A DNA stretch of 64,000 nt from Ottelia alismoides (GCA_037367405.1 JAZKJV010011400.1:5144501-5208500); one strand, 5' to 3'; positions 1 to 9,342 are shown, numbered from the stretch's first letter. Translations and numbers: made by a program. Notes: generated from the sequence alone by a model not told the origin.

Positions 1-1930
1 CGACTTCGCGAGGAGCCGTTGGATCGCCGCGAAAGAGTCGATGAATCTCAGGGGGGCTGGTGAACTTGCCAGTGTATGCAGTGCGCGTGGCCATCAACTT
101 GCTGATGGCCGCTTCCGCTTGTTGTAACTGGGCCCAGGTTGCCTCTGCGTCGGCCCGCTGATCGTCAGGCACGAGGCTCAGGTCATAGCGTGGTTGCTGA
201 TCGGAGGCGGCGGGCAATCGATCGCTGGATGAGGCCACCGTTTCCCAACTCTGTCCATCCAGCGAACTTTCGATTTGGTATTCCACTGCCAATCGATCTG
301 AGAACTTGCCTTCGCGATCGCGGCCCCAGACGATGCGCTCGATTTTCGCGGGCGACGCAAACTTCAATTGCAGCCAGGCACTTTCCGTCGTACTGGCAAT
401 CCAACTGCGCGAGTTGCCGAACTGGCCATCGTTGATGTGTTCCAGTTTATGGAGCGGATGCACAAAGTCACCCGACGAACTGGCTTGCGTGCCCAAGCTG
501 GCCAGGGCAACGTTATCGGCCCCGGCAAACACTTGCAATTCATCGATACAAGGCTCCGAGGCGCTCGAGCGCTCGATCCTGAAACGTACGAACTGAGCCA
601 TGCGCGGCGCGAATGATTCCACGTTCTCGCGCGAGTTGACTGGCTCCCGGCGTCTCTGCGTGCCCGTTAACTTCTCCAGTCTCTCTTGCGCCTGGGTGAC
701 AGTGGCTTGCAGGTTTGCGAGAGCTGCATTTTGCGCGGGCGTCAGTGGCAACTGGTTATCCGCATGTTCGACGCCTGCAAAGATAGCCTGCATCGCAAAA
801 AAGTCGGACTGCGTAATAGGATCGAATTTGTGATTATGGCAACGTGCACAGCCGGTGGTTAATCCCAGAAACGCAGTGCCCGTCGTGTTCACGATGTCGG
901 TCAATTCATCTTGACGCTGCATCAGTCCTAGCAGTTTGTCTTGCCCTTTGACGATATCGTTAGGCCCCGACACCAAGAACCCCGTAGCCACCGGCGCCGC
1001 CAAAGCATCGCCGGCCAGTTGCTCGCGGATGAACTGGTCATAAGGTTTGTCCGTGTTTAGCGATTCAATCACCCAGTCGCGAAAGTGATAAGCATTGGGA
1101 CGTTCGCGATTGGTTTCAAAGCCGTTGGTCTCGCCAAAGCGAATCAAGTCCAGCCAATGCATTGCCCAGCGCTCGCCGTAGTGCGGGCTGCTCAGGACAT
1201 GATCGATCCACGCACTCCAAACCTGGTCCGAATGGCTCGAGAGGTTCTCGCTGACAAACTGTGCGACCTGTTGAGGCTGAGGTGGCAGGCCATGCATGAC
1301 CAGGAACAGTCGCCGGATCAACGGGCGTGGATCGCTGCGCTCCGATAGCGTCAGCCCCTGCTCGGCCAGCGTGGCTTGGATAAACGCATCGATGGGATGT
1401 GCCTGTCCATTGTCGGGCACAGCCGGCCGCTCAACTTTTTGAAATGACCAGTGCGTGATCGATGGCTTGGCCAGTTCGGTCTGTGCCGCCGTCCAAGCAG
1501 GTGCGTCATCGATCCAGGCGCTTAATAGTGCAACTTCATCAGGCGTGAGCGCCGCTGCCTCTGGTGGAGGCATCCGCAAACCTGGATCAGTGCTCGTAAC
1601 TCGCTGGATCAGGTGGCTGCGCAGACTTGCTCCGGGCACGATGGTCGTTTCGCCCGAATCACCACCCCGCAGAGCGCCGAGCATCGAATCGAGTCGCAGT
1701 TGGCTTTCAGCGGTATCGCGGCCATGGCAATCGGTGCAGTGTCGCTCCAGCAACGGCCGAACCTGGGAATCGAAATCGATCGACTGGGCCGCTGGCTGTG
1801 CCTGCACAGGTTGGGCTTGCTCAGTTTGGGCTTGCTCGGGTTGTGACTGATCAAGTTGAGCGCGCAGGCGGCTGGGCTGGCCCAACAGGCACGCGCCGAC
1901 CATGGTCAGGGCAACGAACATTCGCAGCAT
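1..1930 (-). CDS. PSCyt1/PSD1 (DUF1549/DUF1553) cytochrome-like protein, 3' end cut by the window edge
   Basis: Read on the minus strand, an open frame starts at ATG 1928-1930 and runs without a stop to base 1, giving about 643 residues. It begins with a hydrophobic signal peptide followed by a Gln/Ala-rich spacer. Near residue 63 there is a haem motif (CTDCH) in a setting typical of PSCyt1 domains. A DUF1549-like region follows, with a second CxxCH (CARCH) in the context GTAFLGLTTGCARCH. After a coiled-coil linker comes a discoidin-like/concanavalin-type segment (FRIERSS, DGQSWETVASS). DUF1553 should lie beyond the left edge. These very abundant planctomycete proteins are exported and usually pair with a DUF1501 gene, which is not visible here. 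Function is unproven: c-type cytochrome, probably linked to polysaccharide breakdown. Family assignment is secure; biochemical role is not. Confidence 0.88.
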   Translation of the reverse strand, partial: MLRMFVALTMVGACLLGQPSRLRAQLDQSQPEQAQTEQAQPVQAQPAAQSIDFDSQVRPLLERHCTDCHGRDTAESQLRLDSMLGALRGGDSGETTIVPGASLRSHLIQRVTSTDPGLRMPPPEAAALTPDEVALLSAWIDDAPAWTAAQTELAKPSITHWSFQKVERPAVPDNGQAHPIDAFIQATLAEQGLTLSERSDPRPLIRRLFLVMHGLPPQPQQVAQFVSENLSSHSDQVWSAWIDHVLSSPHYGERWAMHWLDLIRFGETNGFETNRERPNAYHFRDWVIESLNTDKPYDQFIREQLAGDALAAPVATGFLVSGPNDIVKGQDKLLGLMQRQDELTDIVNTTGTAFLGLTTGCARCHNHKFDPITQSDFFAMQAIFAGVEHADNQLPLTPAQNAALANLQATVTQAQERLEKLTGTQRRREPVNSRENVESFAPRMAQFVRFRIERSSASEPCIDELQVFAGADNVALASLGTQASSSGDFVHPLHKLEHINDGQFGNSRSWIASTTESAWLQLKFASPAKIERIVWGRDREGKFSDRLAVEYQIESSLDGQSWETVASSSDRLPAASDQQPRYDLSLVPDDQRADAEATWAQLQQAEAAISKLMATRTAYTGKFTSPPEIHRLFRGDPTAPREV

Positions 1931-2074
1931 GGGATCCGTCTTGACCAGCAGAGGTGGGATAAACAGGTGGGTATCCCTTTATTGTAACCCAATTTCCTGC
2001 CCCACTGCAAAAATCGAGGCCGTGGATAATAATCTGACTTTCATTTGGCCGGATACTGCCACAAGGTTGGACTG

Positions 2075-4051
2075 ATGAAACTGATCGAAACGCTGCGAGA
2101 ACGATTTACCGACGCACTTACAGGCCTGGTCGACCAGCCGGCCGAGCATGCACAGCGGATCGCACCGGCTCGCGAAGCTCGCTTTGGCGACTACCAGGCC
2201 AATATCGCGATGCCTCTGGCCAGCGTTCTCAAGCAGAAGCCGATGGACATCGCTGCCGAAGTTGTGCGCAGATTGAAAATCGATGACCTGTGCCTGCCGC
2301 CAGAGATCGTACAACCTGGATTCATCAATCTGCGATTGAAGGCCGACTTGTTGGCTAACCAGGTTCAAGAGTCGGTTCGCGATTTGCGGCTGGGCGTTGG
2401 CCAATCTTCGCAACCGCAAATCTATGTCATCGACTACTCGGCTCCCAACGTTGCCAAACCGATGCACGTCGGCCATATTCGCTCCACCGTTATTGGCGAT
2501 GCGCTGTCGCGGATCTTGCGATTCCTGGGCCACCGCGTGATCACCGACAATCACTTGGGTGACTGGGGCACCCAGTTCGGTATGGTGATTTATGGCTTCA
2601 AGCATTTTGTGGACAAGAGTGCCTTTGCCACCACGCCGGTTGCAGAGCTCAGCCGGCTCTATCGCCTGGTTCAGCAGTTTATCAGTTACCAGGCTGCGGT
2701 AGCCGAGCGGCCCAAGGCCGTAGAGGCAATCTCGCGGGCCGCTGACAAACTCAGCGCCATCCAGCAGCGTCCAACTGCCGACCTCAAACCGGCTGACCAG
2801 AAGAAAGCCGAGAAAGAGCTCAAGGCCGCCCAGCGCGCGTTGACCGAGGCCGAAGAAGCCTTGCAGGATCTGGACAAGAAGATTCACAAGGTCGATCAAG
2901 ATCCAGCCCTGTTCAAGTTAGTTCAGAGCCATCCCAACCTGGAAACTCGCGCCCAGTTGGAAACAGTCAAACTGCACCAGGGCGATTCGGAGAATATGTC
3001 GCTGTGGCAACAGTTCATGCCGCTTTGCTTGGGCGAACTGGAACAAGTCTACCAGCGACTGAACATTACCTTTGATCATCAGTATGGCGAGAGCTTCTAT
3101 CACCCCATGCTCCAACCGCTGGTCGATCGCTTGACCACCTCGGGGCTAGCGCAGGTAAGCGATGGAGCGCTGTGTATCTTTGTCGAAGGCTTTGATGCAC
3201 CGATGATTGTTCGCAAGGCGGACGGCGCGTTCTTATATGCCACGACCGACCTGGCCACGATTCAGTATCGCGATGAACACTTCCATCCCGATGTCATTTT
3301 GTATGTAGTCGACCATCGTCAGGGCGAACACTTTGCCAAACTGTTTGCAGCCGCCAAGAAGATCGGTTACTCGCAGATCGATATGCAGCATATCGCCTTC
3401 GGTACCGTGACTGGCAAAGATGGCAAACCCTTTAAGACACGCGATGGTTCAGTTGTGGGACTGGATTACCTGCTGGATGAAGCCGTCGATCGGGCGTACC
3501 AGGTTGTCTGCGATCCTGCTCGATTGCAGAAAGCCAATCTGCAGATGTCGCAGGCCGAGCAGAAGCTGATATCCGAGACGGTTGGCTTGGGCGCGATCAA
3601 GTATGCCGACTTATGCCATAACCGCACCAGCGATTACGTCTTCGATATCGAGCAAATGGTGCAACTGGAAGGTAACACGGCGGCTTATATCCAATACAGC
3701 TACGCGCGAATTGCAAGTATTCTCAACAAGGCCGATGTAGTGCCGACCACGGCCTGGTCAGATGCTATCCGGTTGACGCTGGAAGAATCCGCCGAACGCG
3801 ATTTGGCTTTGCAGCTAATTCAATTCGAAGATGCGCTGTTGTCTTGTCTGGATGGTTACTATCCCAGTCAATTGACGGCCTATCTCTATGCCCTTAGCAA
3901 ACAGTTCGCTAGCTTCTACGATCAATGCCATGTTAACAACGCACCGACAGCCGAACTGCGGGCGAGCCGTTTGCTGCTGTGCCATGCCACGGCCAGCACG
4001 TTGAAACTTGGTCTCAGCCTGCTGGGGATCGGCGTAGTGGAACGAATGTAA
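2075..4051 (+). CDS. argS: arginyl-tRNA synthetase
   Basis: Class I arginyl-tRNA synthetase, which charges tRNA-Arg with arginine in the cytoplasm. The product is about 658 residues. The HIGH-type signature is seen as APNVAKPMHVGHIRST near residue 130, the KMSK-like loop as KPFKTRDG near residue 452, and the C-terminus is the family-typical GVVERM. I take ATG 2075 (MKLIETL) as start; an in-frame TTG at 2045 would add ten unconserved residues. Compared with the usual 550-600 residues, it carries an extra Lys/Glu/Ala-rich, probably coiled-coil insert at about residues 208-275 (DQKKAEKELKAAQRALTEAE), as in many planctomycete ArgRS proteins. It is convergent with the next gene and ends close to a hairpin with a T-rich tail. 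Confidence 0.97.
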   Translation: MKLIETLRERFTDALTGLVDQPAEHAQRIAPAREARFGDYQANIAMPLASVLKQKPMDIAAEVVRRLKIDDLCLPPEIVQPGFINLRLKADLLANQVQESVRDLRLGVGQSSQPQIYVIDYSAPNVAKPMHVGHIRSTVIGDALSRILRFLGHRVITDNHLGDWGTQFGMVIYGFKHFVDKSAFATTPVAELSRLYRLVQQFISYQAAVAERPKAVEAISRAADKLSAIQQRPTADLKPADQKKAEKELKAAQRALTEAEEALQDLDKKIHKVDQDPALFKLVQSHPNLETRAQLETVKLHQGDSENMSLWQQFMPLCLGELEQVYQRLNITFDHQYGESFYHPMLQPLVDRLTTSGLAQVSDGALCIFVEGFDAPMIVRKADGAFLYATTDLATIQYRDEHFHPDVILYVVDHRQGEHFAKLFAAAKKIGYSQIDMQHIAFGTVTGKDGKPFKTRDGSVVGLDYLLDEAVDRAYQVVCDPARLQKANLQMSQAEQKLISETVGLGAIKYADLCHNRTSDYVFDIEQMVQLEGNTAAYIQYSYARIASILNKADVVPTTAWSDAIRLTLEESAERDLALQLIQFEDALLSCLDGYYPSQLTAYLYALSKQFASFYDQCHVNNAPTAELRASRLLLCHATASTLKLGLSLLGIGVVERM

Positions 4052-4066
4052 GTCGGCGGAGGAAGG

Positions 4067-4097
4067 GCGATAGCCCGGCTGTCGCGTTTATTTTTTG
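4067..4097 (+). terminator. candidate rho-independent terminator of argS
   Basis: GCGATAGCC and GGCTGTCGC form a nine-pair stem (one G-T pair) at 4067-4085, followed on the plus strand by the T-rich tract GTTTATTTTTT. It sits 16 bases after the argS stop and runs into the 3' end of the convergent gene. The loop is very tight, so the inner pairs probably open. Confidence 0.5.
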
Positions 4098-5734
4098 CCG
4101 TCGCGGAGGGCGTTGAAGTATTCGCGGGAATGCTCGCGTTGGTTCTTGGGGAGAGGCTGGTTATCGAGAGCCTCGGGATCTTCGGCCAGCGAGGACAGCA
4201 CGGCTTGTTGGACTTCGGCAGTGGTGACCCCTTTGCGATTTTCGCCGCCAATTTTGCCACCGAAGACGGTTTCGCCTTTGCGCATTTGCTCGCGAATACG
4301 CGACTCGAAGAAATCAGTGTCGTTTTCTTCTTCGGGCCGTTCACCCTGGCCGCGGCCTTCGCCCAGACCACTGCCGGGCATTTCGCTCATCTTGCTTTGG
4401 CCATTCTTCATGCACTGGGCGCAGCCTTTGCCGTTGCACTTGTCGCAGGACATTTGAGACTTGCTCTGCGAGAGCTGGTCCATCAATTCGTCCAGGTTCT
4501 GCAGCTCGCCATCTTGCTCGCTCATTTTCTGCAATTGGTCAGCCATCTTTTGCAGTTGATCTTGAGCGGCTTGCTGATCGCCTTCGGACATGGCTTTCTG
4601 CATCTCGGCAAGCGAGTCGGCCATCTGCTGCATCTGCTGCATCTGGGAATCCTTGGACATCATCTCCGAGAGCTTGCGTTCCAGTTGAGCGGCCTTCTGC
4701 ATATCGCCAGCGGCTTCGGCTTGCTTCATCTGTTGCTCGAGGGACTTCTTGGCTTCTTCATGAGCTGATGCTGCTTCGCTGAGCGACTTCTCGAGTTGCG
4801 AAAGTTGCTTCTGGAGCTTTTGCATATCTTCCTGGCTGAGCCCTTCACCGGACTTCATCTTCTCCAGCAGCTTCTTGGCTTCGGTCTCTGCTTTATCGAA
4901 GTCGCCTTGCTTCATGGCTTCGGCCATCTCATCGGCCGGGCCGGGTTCGAGCTTCTCGAGGTTCTGCAGGTTCTTCTTGAGCGCTTGAGAACTGCCGAGT
5001 TCTTCTTTGCGTTTCTCGAGCTGCTGCTTGATGTCGTTCAGCTTGGCTAGCGACTGCTTGGTGTCGAGCTTAGTATCTTTTTGAAGATCATTCAGCTTGC
5101 CTTCCAACTGGCGGAACATGTCGGCCGCTTCGTTGAGGCCTTGCTTCTCCAGCTCTTCGCGTTTCTTCTTCAGTTGTTCAATTAAGGGCTTGGTCGAGTT
5201 GGCGATTTGGTTGACTTTGGCTCCCGAGCGGGAGGCCTCGTCTGGGCTCTGGCGTAGGGGCGCGAACCACAGACCAACGGCCAACAGAGCTGGCAGTACC
5301 GGCAGCAGCAGGCCGCGATGCAGTCCCCAACGAAACTTGTCGCGCACATCGATTTGCGAAGCACGCTTCTCGGCGTCAGCGGCCAAGGCTTGTCCCAGCT
5401 CCGTTTCGCGATCTTCTGGCCCCAGCATCAAAGCGCTGGAGAGCCGTTCACGCAAACCAAAGCGACGATCGATTTCCACAGCCGCGGCGGCCAGCGTGGG
5501 GCGTCCAAACCAGGTCATCAGCGAATTGACCAACAGCGCCAGCACCAAGGCACCACCCAGCCACGATGCGTACCACACGACCTTGTCAACCGACAAGACG
5601 ATAAACACCGGCAGGGCCAGGCCAATCAAGGCAATGCCCATCCAGACCAACAAGTTGGATGGCAGATACTTGAAGAATCGCTCCGAGACCAATCTGCGCT
5701 TGGCCACTTTGGCCTGTTTGCGAACAGTATCCAT
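4088..5734 (-). CDS. membrane-anchored Gln/Lys-rich coiled-coil protein with a DnaJ-like zinc-knuckle motif
   Basis: About 548 residues from ATG 5734 (MDTVRKQAKV); a longer version from 5773 is possible. Two transmembrane helices lie near residues 30-75 (LLVWMGIALIGLALPVFIVL and ASWLGGALVLALLVNSL), and a third hydrophobic segment lies near residues 140-160. The rest is a long, highly charged coiled coil (Q, K, E, M rich), interrupted near the C-terminus by CDKCNGKGCAQC, a CxxCxGxGCxxC motif like half of a DnaJ zinc centre. I do not recognise a characterised family. The architecture suggests an envelope-anchored scaffold with a cytoplasmic coil. The partial gene at 62087-64000 has a similar coiled-coil composition but no visible zinc motif. 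Confidence 0.85.
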   Translation of the reverse strand: MDTVRKQAKVAKRRLVSERFFKYLPSNLLVWMGIALIGLALPVFIVLSVDKVVWYASWLGGALVLALLVNSLMTWFGRPTLAAAAVEIDRRFGLRERLSSALMLGPEDRETELGQALAADAEKRASQIDVRDKFRWGLHRGLLLPVLPALLAVGLWFAPLRQSPDEASRSGAKVNQIANSTKPLIEQLKKKREELEKQGLNEAADMFRQLEGKLNDLQKDTKLDTKQSLAKLNDIKQQLEKRKEELGSSQALKKNLQNLEKLEPGPADEMAEAMKQGDFDKAETEAKKLLEKMKSGEGLSQEDMQKLQKQLSQLEKSLSEAASAHEEAKKSLEQQMKQAEAAGDMQKAAQLERKLSEMMSKDSQMQQMQQMADSLAEMQKAMSEGDQQAAQDQLQKMADQLQKMSEQDGELQNLDELMDQLSQSKSQMSCDKCNGKGCAQCMKNGQSKMSEMPGSGLGEGRGQGERPEEENDTDFFESRIREQMRKGETVFGGKIGGENRKGVTTAEVQQAVLSSLAEDPEALDNQPLPKNQREHSREYFNALRDGKK

Positions 5735-5834
5735 GAGTCTCAACCCTGCCATGAAGGTGCTAGAAGAATGCACTTACCCAATAAGAAGTATATCGGAGCG
5801 ATAACCCAAGAAGCAATAGTTTCGCAAAGTGTGC

Positions 5835-5878
5835 CCGACGCGCCGCGTCGGAAATGGTATCTCCGACGCGCCGCGTCG
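5835..5878. repeat. family D palindromic repeat, tandem pair
   Basis: Two copies of the 17-base palindrome CCGACGCGNCGCGTCGG start at 5835 and 5863 (the second is complete to its last base but one), 28 bases apart with an 11-base A/T-rich spacer. The same pair with the same 28-base period occurs at 61316-61360. This copy lies in the divergent region between the coiled-coil gene and the asparagine-synthase-like gene. Confidence 0.85.
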
Positions 5879-5990
5879 ATCCAATCCGCGCCAGTATCGC
5901 CAATGCAGACTACAGCCAACTCCGAGCTCCACATCAAAACTCAAGCCAGATCCGACACCCCATAAGGCCCGCCCTACCCCTCCCCGCATC

Positions 5991-7379
5991 ATGACTCTGC
6001 TAAACTCTAGCGATCGCCAATCTTCGTCAAATGCGGAAAAACCAAGGAATCTGATCGTGCACCAGGCGGCTTACATCGAAAAAGTCTTTGATTTAGTCGA
6101 TCCTCAAACCAATCTCATCTTCAACATGTCGGTCGATGAAGCGATTGCCCGGGTGCGCACTGGGGACGCTTCCCAGGTCAGCCAGATCGATGGCCAGTTC
6201 GCGTTGGTGGCTTGCCAGGGCAAAGACATCTACCTGGCGCGTACAATCGGTCGGCCGCTGCGTTATTTTTTGGCCAAACAAGCCGATGGCCCCTGCTTGA
6301 TCGTGGCCGAGCGAATCGATGCGATTCGGCAAAAGCTGGAAGAGTTGGGCCTGGGCGATCAGTTTCATCCCTCTTATACCCGCATGGTGCCCGCCCACCA
6401 TGTTCTGCATTTGAAGCTGATCGGTTGTCCCGATCCAAATCCCACTTGCGACCGCTTCTTCACTCCGTCACGCAATAGTTTGCCTGCGGACATCGACCAG
6501 ATTGGTCGGCAGTACATGGGGGCCCTGGCTGAACAGTGCCAACGCTGGCTTGATTCGCTCGATGTGCGCGAGCCCATTGGTGTACTTTTCTCGGGCGGTA
6601 TCGACTCTGGATCAGTACTGCTGGTGCTGATGCATCTGCTGCTGCGCCGCGGTGAGAATCCCGCCCGGCTGAAGGCCTTCACCTTGGCAGTTGATGGCGA
6701 TAGCCCCGATTCGCGACAAGCTCGGGAGTTTCTGCAAGCGGTCAACATGGAGATGCTGCTGGAGACGATCGATGTGCCTGCGTCGGCCATCGATTGGCGT
6801 CAGGCGATCCGCGTCTTGGAAGACTACAAACGCTTGGATGTCGAAGCAGCCACGATGGGACTGGCGCTGTGCCAAGGCATCCGGACTCGCTATCCAGATT
6901 GGCAATGGTTGGTCGATGGCGACGGCGGCGACGAGAACTTGAAAGACTATCCTATCGAAGACAATCCGGAGCTGACTATTCGCAGCGTGCTGAACAACAT
7001 GATGCTCTACCAGGAAGGCTGGGGTGTCAACGCGATCAAGCATTCGCTGACCTTTAGCGGTGGCCAGAGCCGTGGTCATGTACGCAGTTTCGCACCGGGC
7101 CAGCAACTGGGCTTTCGCGGCTTTAGTCCGTATGCCCTGCCGCAAGTGATCCAAGTGGCTGAGGGCATCCCCTTTATCGAACTGACCAACTGGCAACACG
7201 ACAAACTTTATGAGCTCAAGGGGCAGGTAGTGCGCGCAGGCATCAAGGCCATCACCGGTTGGGATATGCCTGCATATCCCAAACGCCGCTTCCAACACGG
7301 TAGCGCTGATCGCTTTGAAAGCCTGTTCCCGGCCGATCCACACGCATACCGGGCCGAGTTCCTATCGGTTTACAGTTGA
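5991..7379 (+). CDS. asparagine-synthase-like ATP-dependent amidotransferase lacking the N-terminal Cys
   Basis: About 462 residues, starting at ATG 5991 (MTLLNSSDRQ). The frame is open further upstream to a GTG at 5829, but that stretch is translated from the family D palindromes, so the later start is preferred. The C-terminal synthetase domain is clear: the pyrophosphatase loop is GVLFSGGIDSGSVLL near residue 200, and a later VDGDGGDENLKDYP segment matches the aspartate/adenylate-binding part of AsnB. The N-terminal half resembles a shortened class II glutaminase domain (IDGQFALVACQGKDIYLAR) but has no Cys at position 2, so it should not hydrolyse glutamine in the usual way. It could use ammonia, or be an asparagine-synthase-related enzyme acting on another carboxylate. 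No biosynthetic cluster surrounds it. It ends 13 bases before the DinB gene, so the two may be co-transcribed. Confidence 0.85.
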   Translation: MTLLNSSDRQSSSNAEKPRNLIVHQAAYIEKVFDLVDPQTNLIFNMSVDEAIARVRTGDASQVSQIDGQFALVACQGKDIYLARTIGRPLRYFLAKQADGPCLIVAERIDAIRQKLEELGLGDQFHPSYTRMVPAHHVLHLKLIGCPDPNPTCDRFFTPSRNSLPADIDQIGRQYMGALAEQCQRWLDSLDVREPIGVLFSGGIDSGSVLLVLMHLLLRRGENPARLKAFTLAVDGDSPDSRQAREFLQAVNMEMLLETIDVPASAIDWRQAIRVLEDYKRLDVEAATMGLALCQGIRTRYPDWQWLVDGDGGDENLKDYPIEDNPELTIRSVLNNMMLYQEGWGVNAIKHSLTFSGGQSRGHVRSFAPGQQLGFRGFSPYALPQVIQVAEGIPFIELTNWQHDKLYELKGQVVRAGIKAITGWDMPAYPKRRFQHGSADRFESLFPADPHAYRAEFLSVYS

Positions 7380-7392
7380 GCGATCAATCAAT

Positions 7393-8469
7393 ATGCACGA
7401 AACCATTTCATTGATCGAAGACCTCTATCGCTTTAACGACTGGGCTCATGGCCGACTGTTCAGGCTGTGCGAAGACCTGACCAATGCACAGCTAGACGAA
7501 AAACGCGAGTTGGGCTTCGGGACACTGCGCAATACGCTCTTCCATCTTCTGGCGGCTGAACAAATCTGGCTGGAACGCTGGCAAGTGGCTCCATGGCGAC
7601 CGTTCCCCACCGATTCGATGGGCATGGCTCCCGATGATATCCATGCCCAACTGCGTCAGATCTCGCAGGCTCGCCTGCAAATGATCAAGGCCGAAGTCGA
7701 TTCGGGGTTTAAGCGTCTGGTGACCTTTAAAGATGCCAAAGGCCAAGAGTGGTCCCATCCTTTGGATGTTCTCCTGATGCATGTCGCCAATCACGCCGTT
7801 TATCATCGCGCCCAGGCACTGGCTTATCTGAAATCGTTCGGGCGAACCGTGCCGGTGGGCTTGGACTATATCGTGTACAAACTGGCGCGGCCAACGCTTG
7901 ATCAACCACCCGAGTCGGTCACGGTCTGCCAGAATATGGGCTTGCAAGTGGCGGTCGCTCCGGGTTGGCTGGTCAAGTGGAATGGACCCGTCGTCGAGCG
8001 CTATATCCGGTATGGAAAGTGGGCGACCAACCAGATTCTGGACTTGTTGGCAGATGCCACGGCTGATGTTCTCGATCGCGACTTTGGCATGGGCCCCGGC
8101 TCGATTCGCAAGACCTTGATGCACTTGCTGAATGTCGAAAGCAAGTGGAGTGCGATCTTGGAAGGCCAGGCTGACGCCTGGCAGCCTGAAGCGGACATGG
8201 ATGTGTCCGCCATGCGAGCGCGTCTGAACGAGCTATACGACCAGCGACTTGCCCAGGCATCGGCTGTCGATGCCCAATCGGCTCAAGATGTGTTGGAAGC
8301 TCGCCCCGGTGGGATCAGGTTATTGGCCAGACGAGTCGAAGCCTTTTTGCAGTTGTGCGCTCACGGCACACATCATCGAGCTCAACTGGTCAACATGCTT
8401 CGCCATAGCCAACGACCGGTGCCCCCTAGCGACCTGATTGCCTGGTGGCGCGGATTGCCCAATGCGTGA
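7393..8469 (+). CDS. tandem DinB-family protein
   Basis: About 358 residues from ATG 7393. It contains two DinB/YfiT-like four-helix domains in a row. The first has HLLAAEQIWLERW and HVANHAVYHRAQ (residues about 50-150); the second has HLLNVESKWSAILEG and HGTHHRAQLVNML (about 230-340). The three-histidine metal site is recognisable in each half. DinB proteins are metal-dependent, often thiol-related enzymes (for example bacillithiol or mycothiol transferases) or damage-inducible proteins. The substrate cannot be read from sequence. Domain duplication is the notable point, since most members have one domain. It follows the asparagine-synthase-like gene closely. Confidence 0.88.
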   Translation: MHETISLIEDLYRFNDWAHGRLFRLCEDLTNAQLDEKRELGFGTLRNTLFHLLAAEQIWLERWQVAPWRPFPTDSMGMAPDDIHAQLRQISQARLQMIKAEVDSGFKRLVTFKDAKGQEWSHPLDVLLMHVANHAVYHRAQALAYLKSFGRTVPVGLDYIVYKLARPTLDQPPESVTVCQNMGLQVAVAPGWLVKWNGPVVERYIRYGKWATNQILDLLADATADVLDRDFGMGPGSIRKTLMHLLNVESKWSAILEGQADAWQPEADMDVSAMRARLNELYDQRLAQASAVDAQSAQDVLEARPGGIRLLARRVEAFLQLCAHGTHHRAQLVNMLRHSQRPVPPSDLIAWWRGLPNA

Positions 8470-8520
8470 CACGCAGCTGCGATGTACTGAACGGAACGCC
8501 GTTGATTGATCCTTAGTTAG

Positions 8521-8664
8521 TTGGACAGCGCCACTTGGTAGGCTGGATAGCCACCGCCTGCCAGACGGTGGACGCGAAAGTAAACGCTTTCCACCGCTTG
8601 GCAGCGGTGGCTACGAAGAATGCAACTAGTGAAATTGACAGTGTGCCAAGTGGCGTTGTCCAAC
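8521..8664. repeat. family A repeat with outer boxes (MITE-like), copy A1
   Basis: The core at 8548-8613 is two imperfect hairpins back to back: TAGCCACCGCCTG...CGGTGG, then a GACGCGAAAGTAAACGC linker, then CCACCGCTTGG...CGGTGGCTA. It is bracketed by an outer box, TTGGACAGCGCCACTTG at 8521-8537, and its inverted copy with one mismatch at 8648-8664, making a 144-base element with terminal inverted repeats. It lies between two plus-strand genes. Confidence 0.85.
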
Positions 8665-8691
8665 TTAGTCCCTCATCAGTGAAAGCCGAAT

Positions 8692-9342
8692 ATGCCCAAG
8701 AAGACCCATGTATCGACAGTTCTGACCGCTGCAGAGCGAGCTCTACTAACACCCGATGAGGTGCTTCAGAGCCTCAAGGAAGGCAACGTCAGGTTCGTCA
8801 ACAACGACATCACTGCTCGCGACCACACAGCGCAAGTACGCCTGGCCGCAGCCGGTCAGTTCCCCAAAGCGATGGTGCTTTCATGCCTTGATAGTCGCGT
8901 GCCGGTGGAAGACGTTTTTGACAAAGGCATTGGAGATCTGTTCGTTGGTCGAGTGGCTGGTAACTTCGTCAACGATGACTTGTTAGGCAGCATGGAGTTC
9001 GCTTGTCATGTGGCTGGTGCGAAGTTGATTGTGGTGCTTGGTCATGAGTATTGCGGCGCGATTAAATCGGCTATCGACAATGTGAAGATTGGCAACATTA
9101 CTCAAATGCTGGCCAAGATTCGACCTGTGGTGAAGCGCAGTGGCGAATCGTTTCGAGGCAAGAAGGTATCGACCAACCCTGCCTTCGTTGATCACGTGGC
9201 GAAGAACAACGTGCGGCACAACGTCAAACAGATCACGCGTCGTAGTCCGCTACTGCGTCAAATGGTGAAAGATGGAACTCTGAAGATCGTTGGCGCTTAC
9301 TACGATCTGGATACTGCCGTGGTCGAGTTCTTCGATACATAG
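8692..9342 (+). CDS. beta-class carbonic anhydrase
   Basis: 216 residues from ATG 8692. It interconverts CO2 and bicarbonate using a zinc ion. The two zinc signatures of beta carbonic anhydrases are present: SCLDSRVP (Cys and the Asp-Arg dyad, near residue 65) and GHEYCGA (His and Cys, near residue 119). FVGRVAGNFV between them is also family-typical. The N-terminus (MPKKTHVSTVLTAAER) does not look like a strong signal peptide, so the enzyme is probably cytoplasmic. It is a single gene with a family A repeat directly upstream, so promoter elements must lie inside or close to that repeat. Confidence 0.95.
   Translation: MPKKTHVSTVLTAAERALLTPDEVLQSLKEGNVRFVNNDITARDHTAQVRLAAAGQFPKAMVLSCLDSRVPVEDVFDKGIGDLFVGRVAGNFVNDDLLGSMEFACHVAGAKLIVVLGHEYCGAIKSAIDNVKIGNITQMLAKIRPVVKRSGESFRGKKVSTNPAFVDHVAKNNVRHNVKQITRRSPLLRQMVKDGTLKIVGAYYDLDTAVVEFFDT

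Noticed and set aside
1979..2899. 306-codon minus-strand open frame
   Set aside because: Antisense shadow of argS.
4130..4768. Leu-rich plus-strand open frame that looks membrane-like
   Set aside because: Antisense reading of Lys/Gln coiled-coil codons, which gives artificial Leu/Phe-rich sequence.
8535..8759. Small frame containing VDAKVNAFHRLAAVAT
   Set aside because: Translation of the family A repeat and of the start of the carbonic anhydrase gene in another frame.
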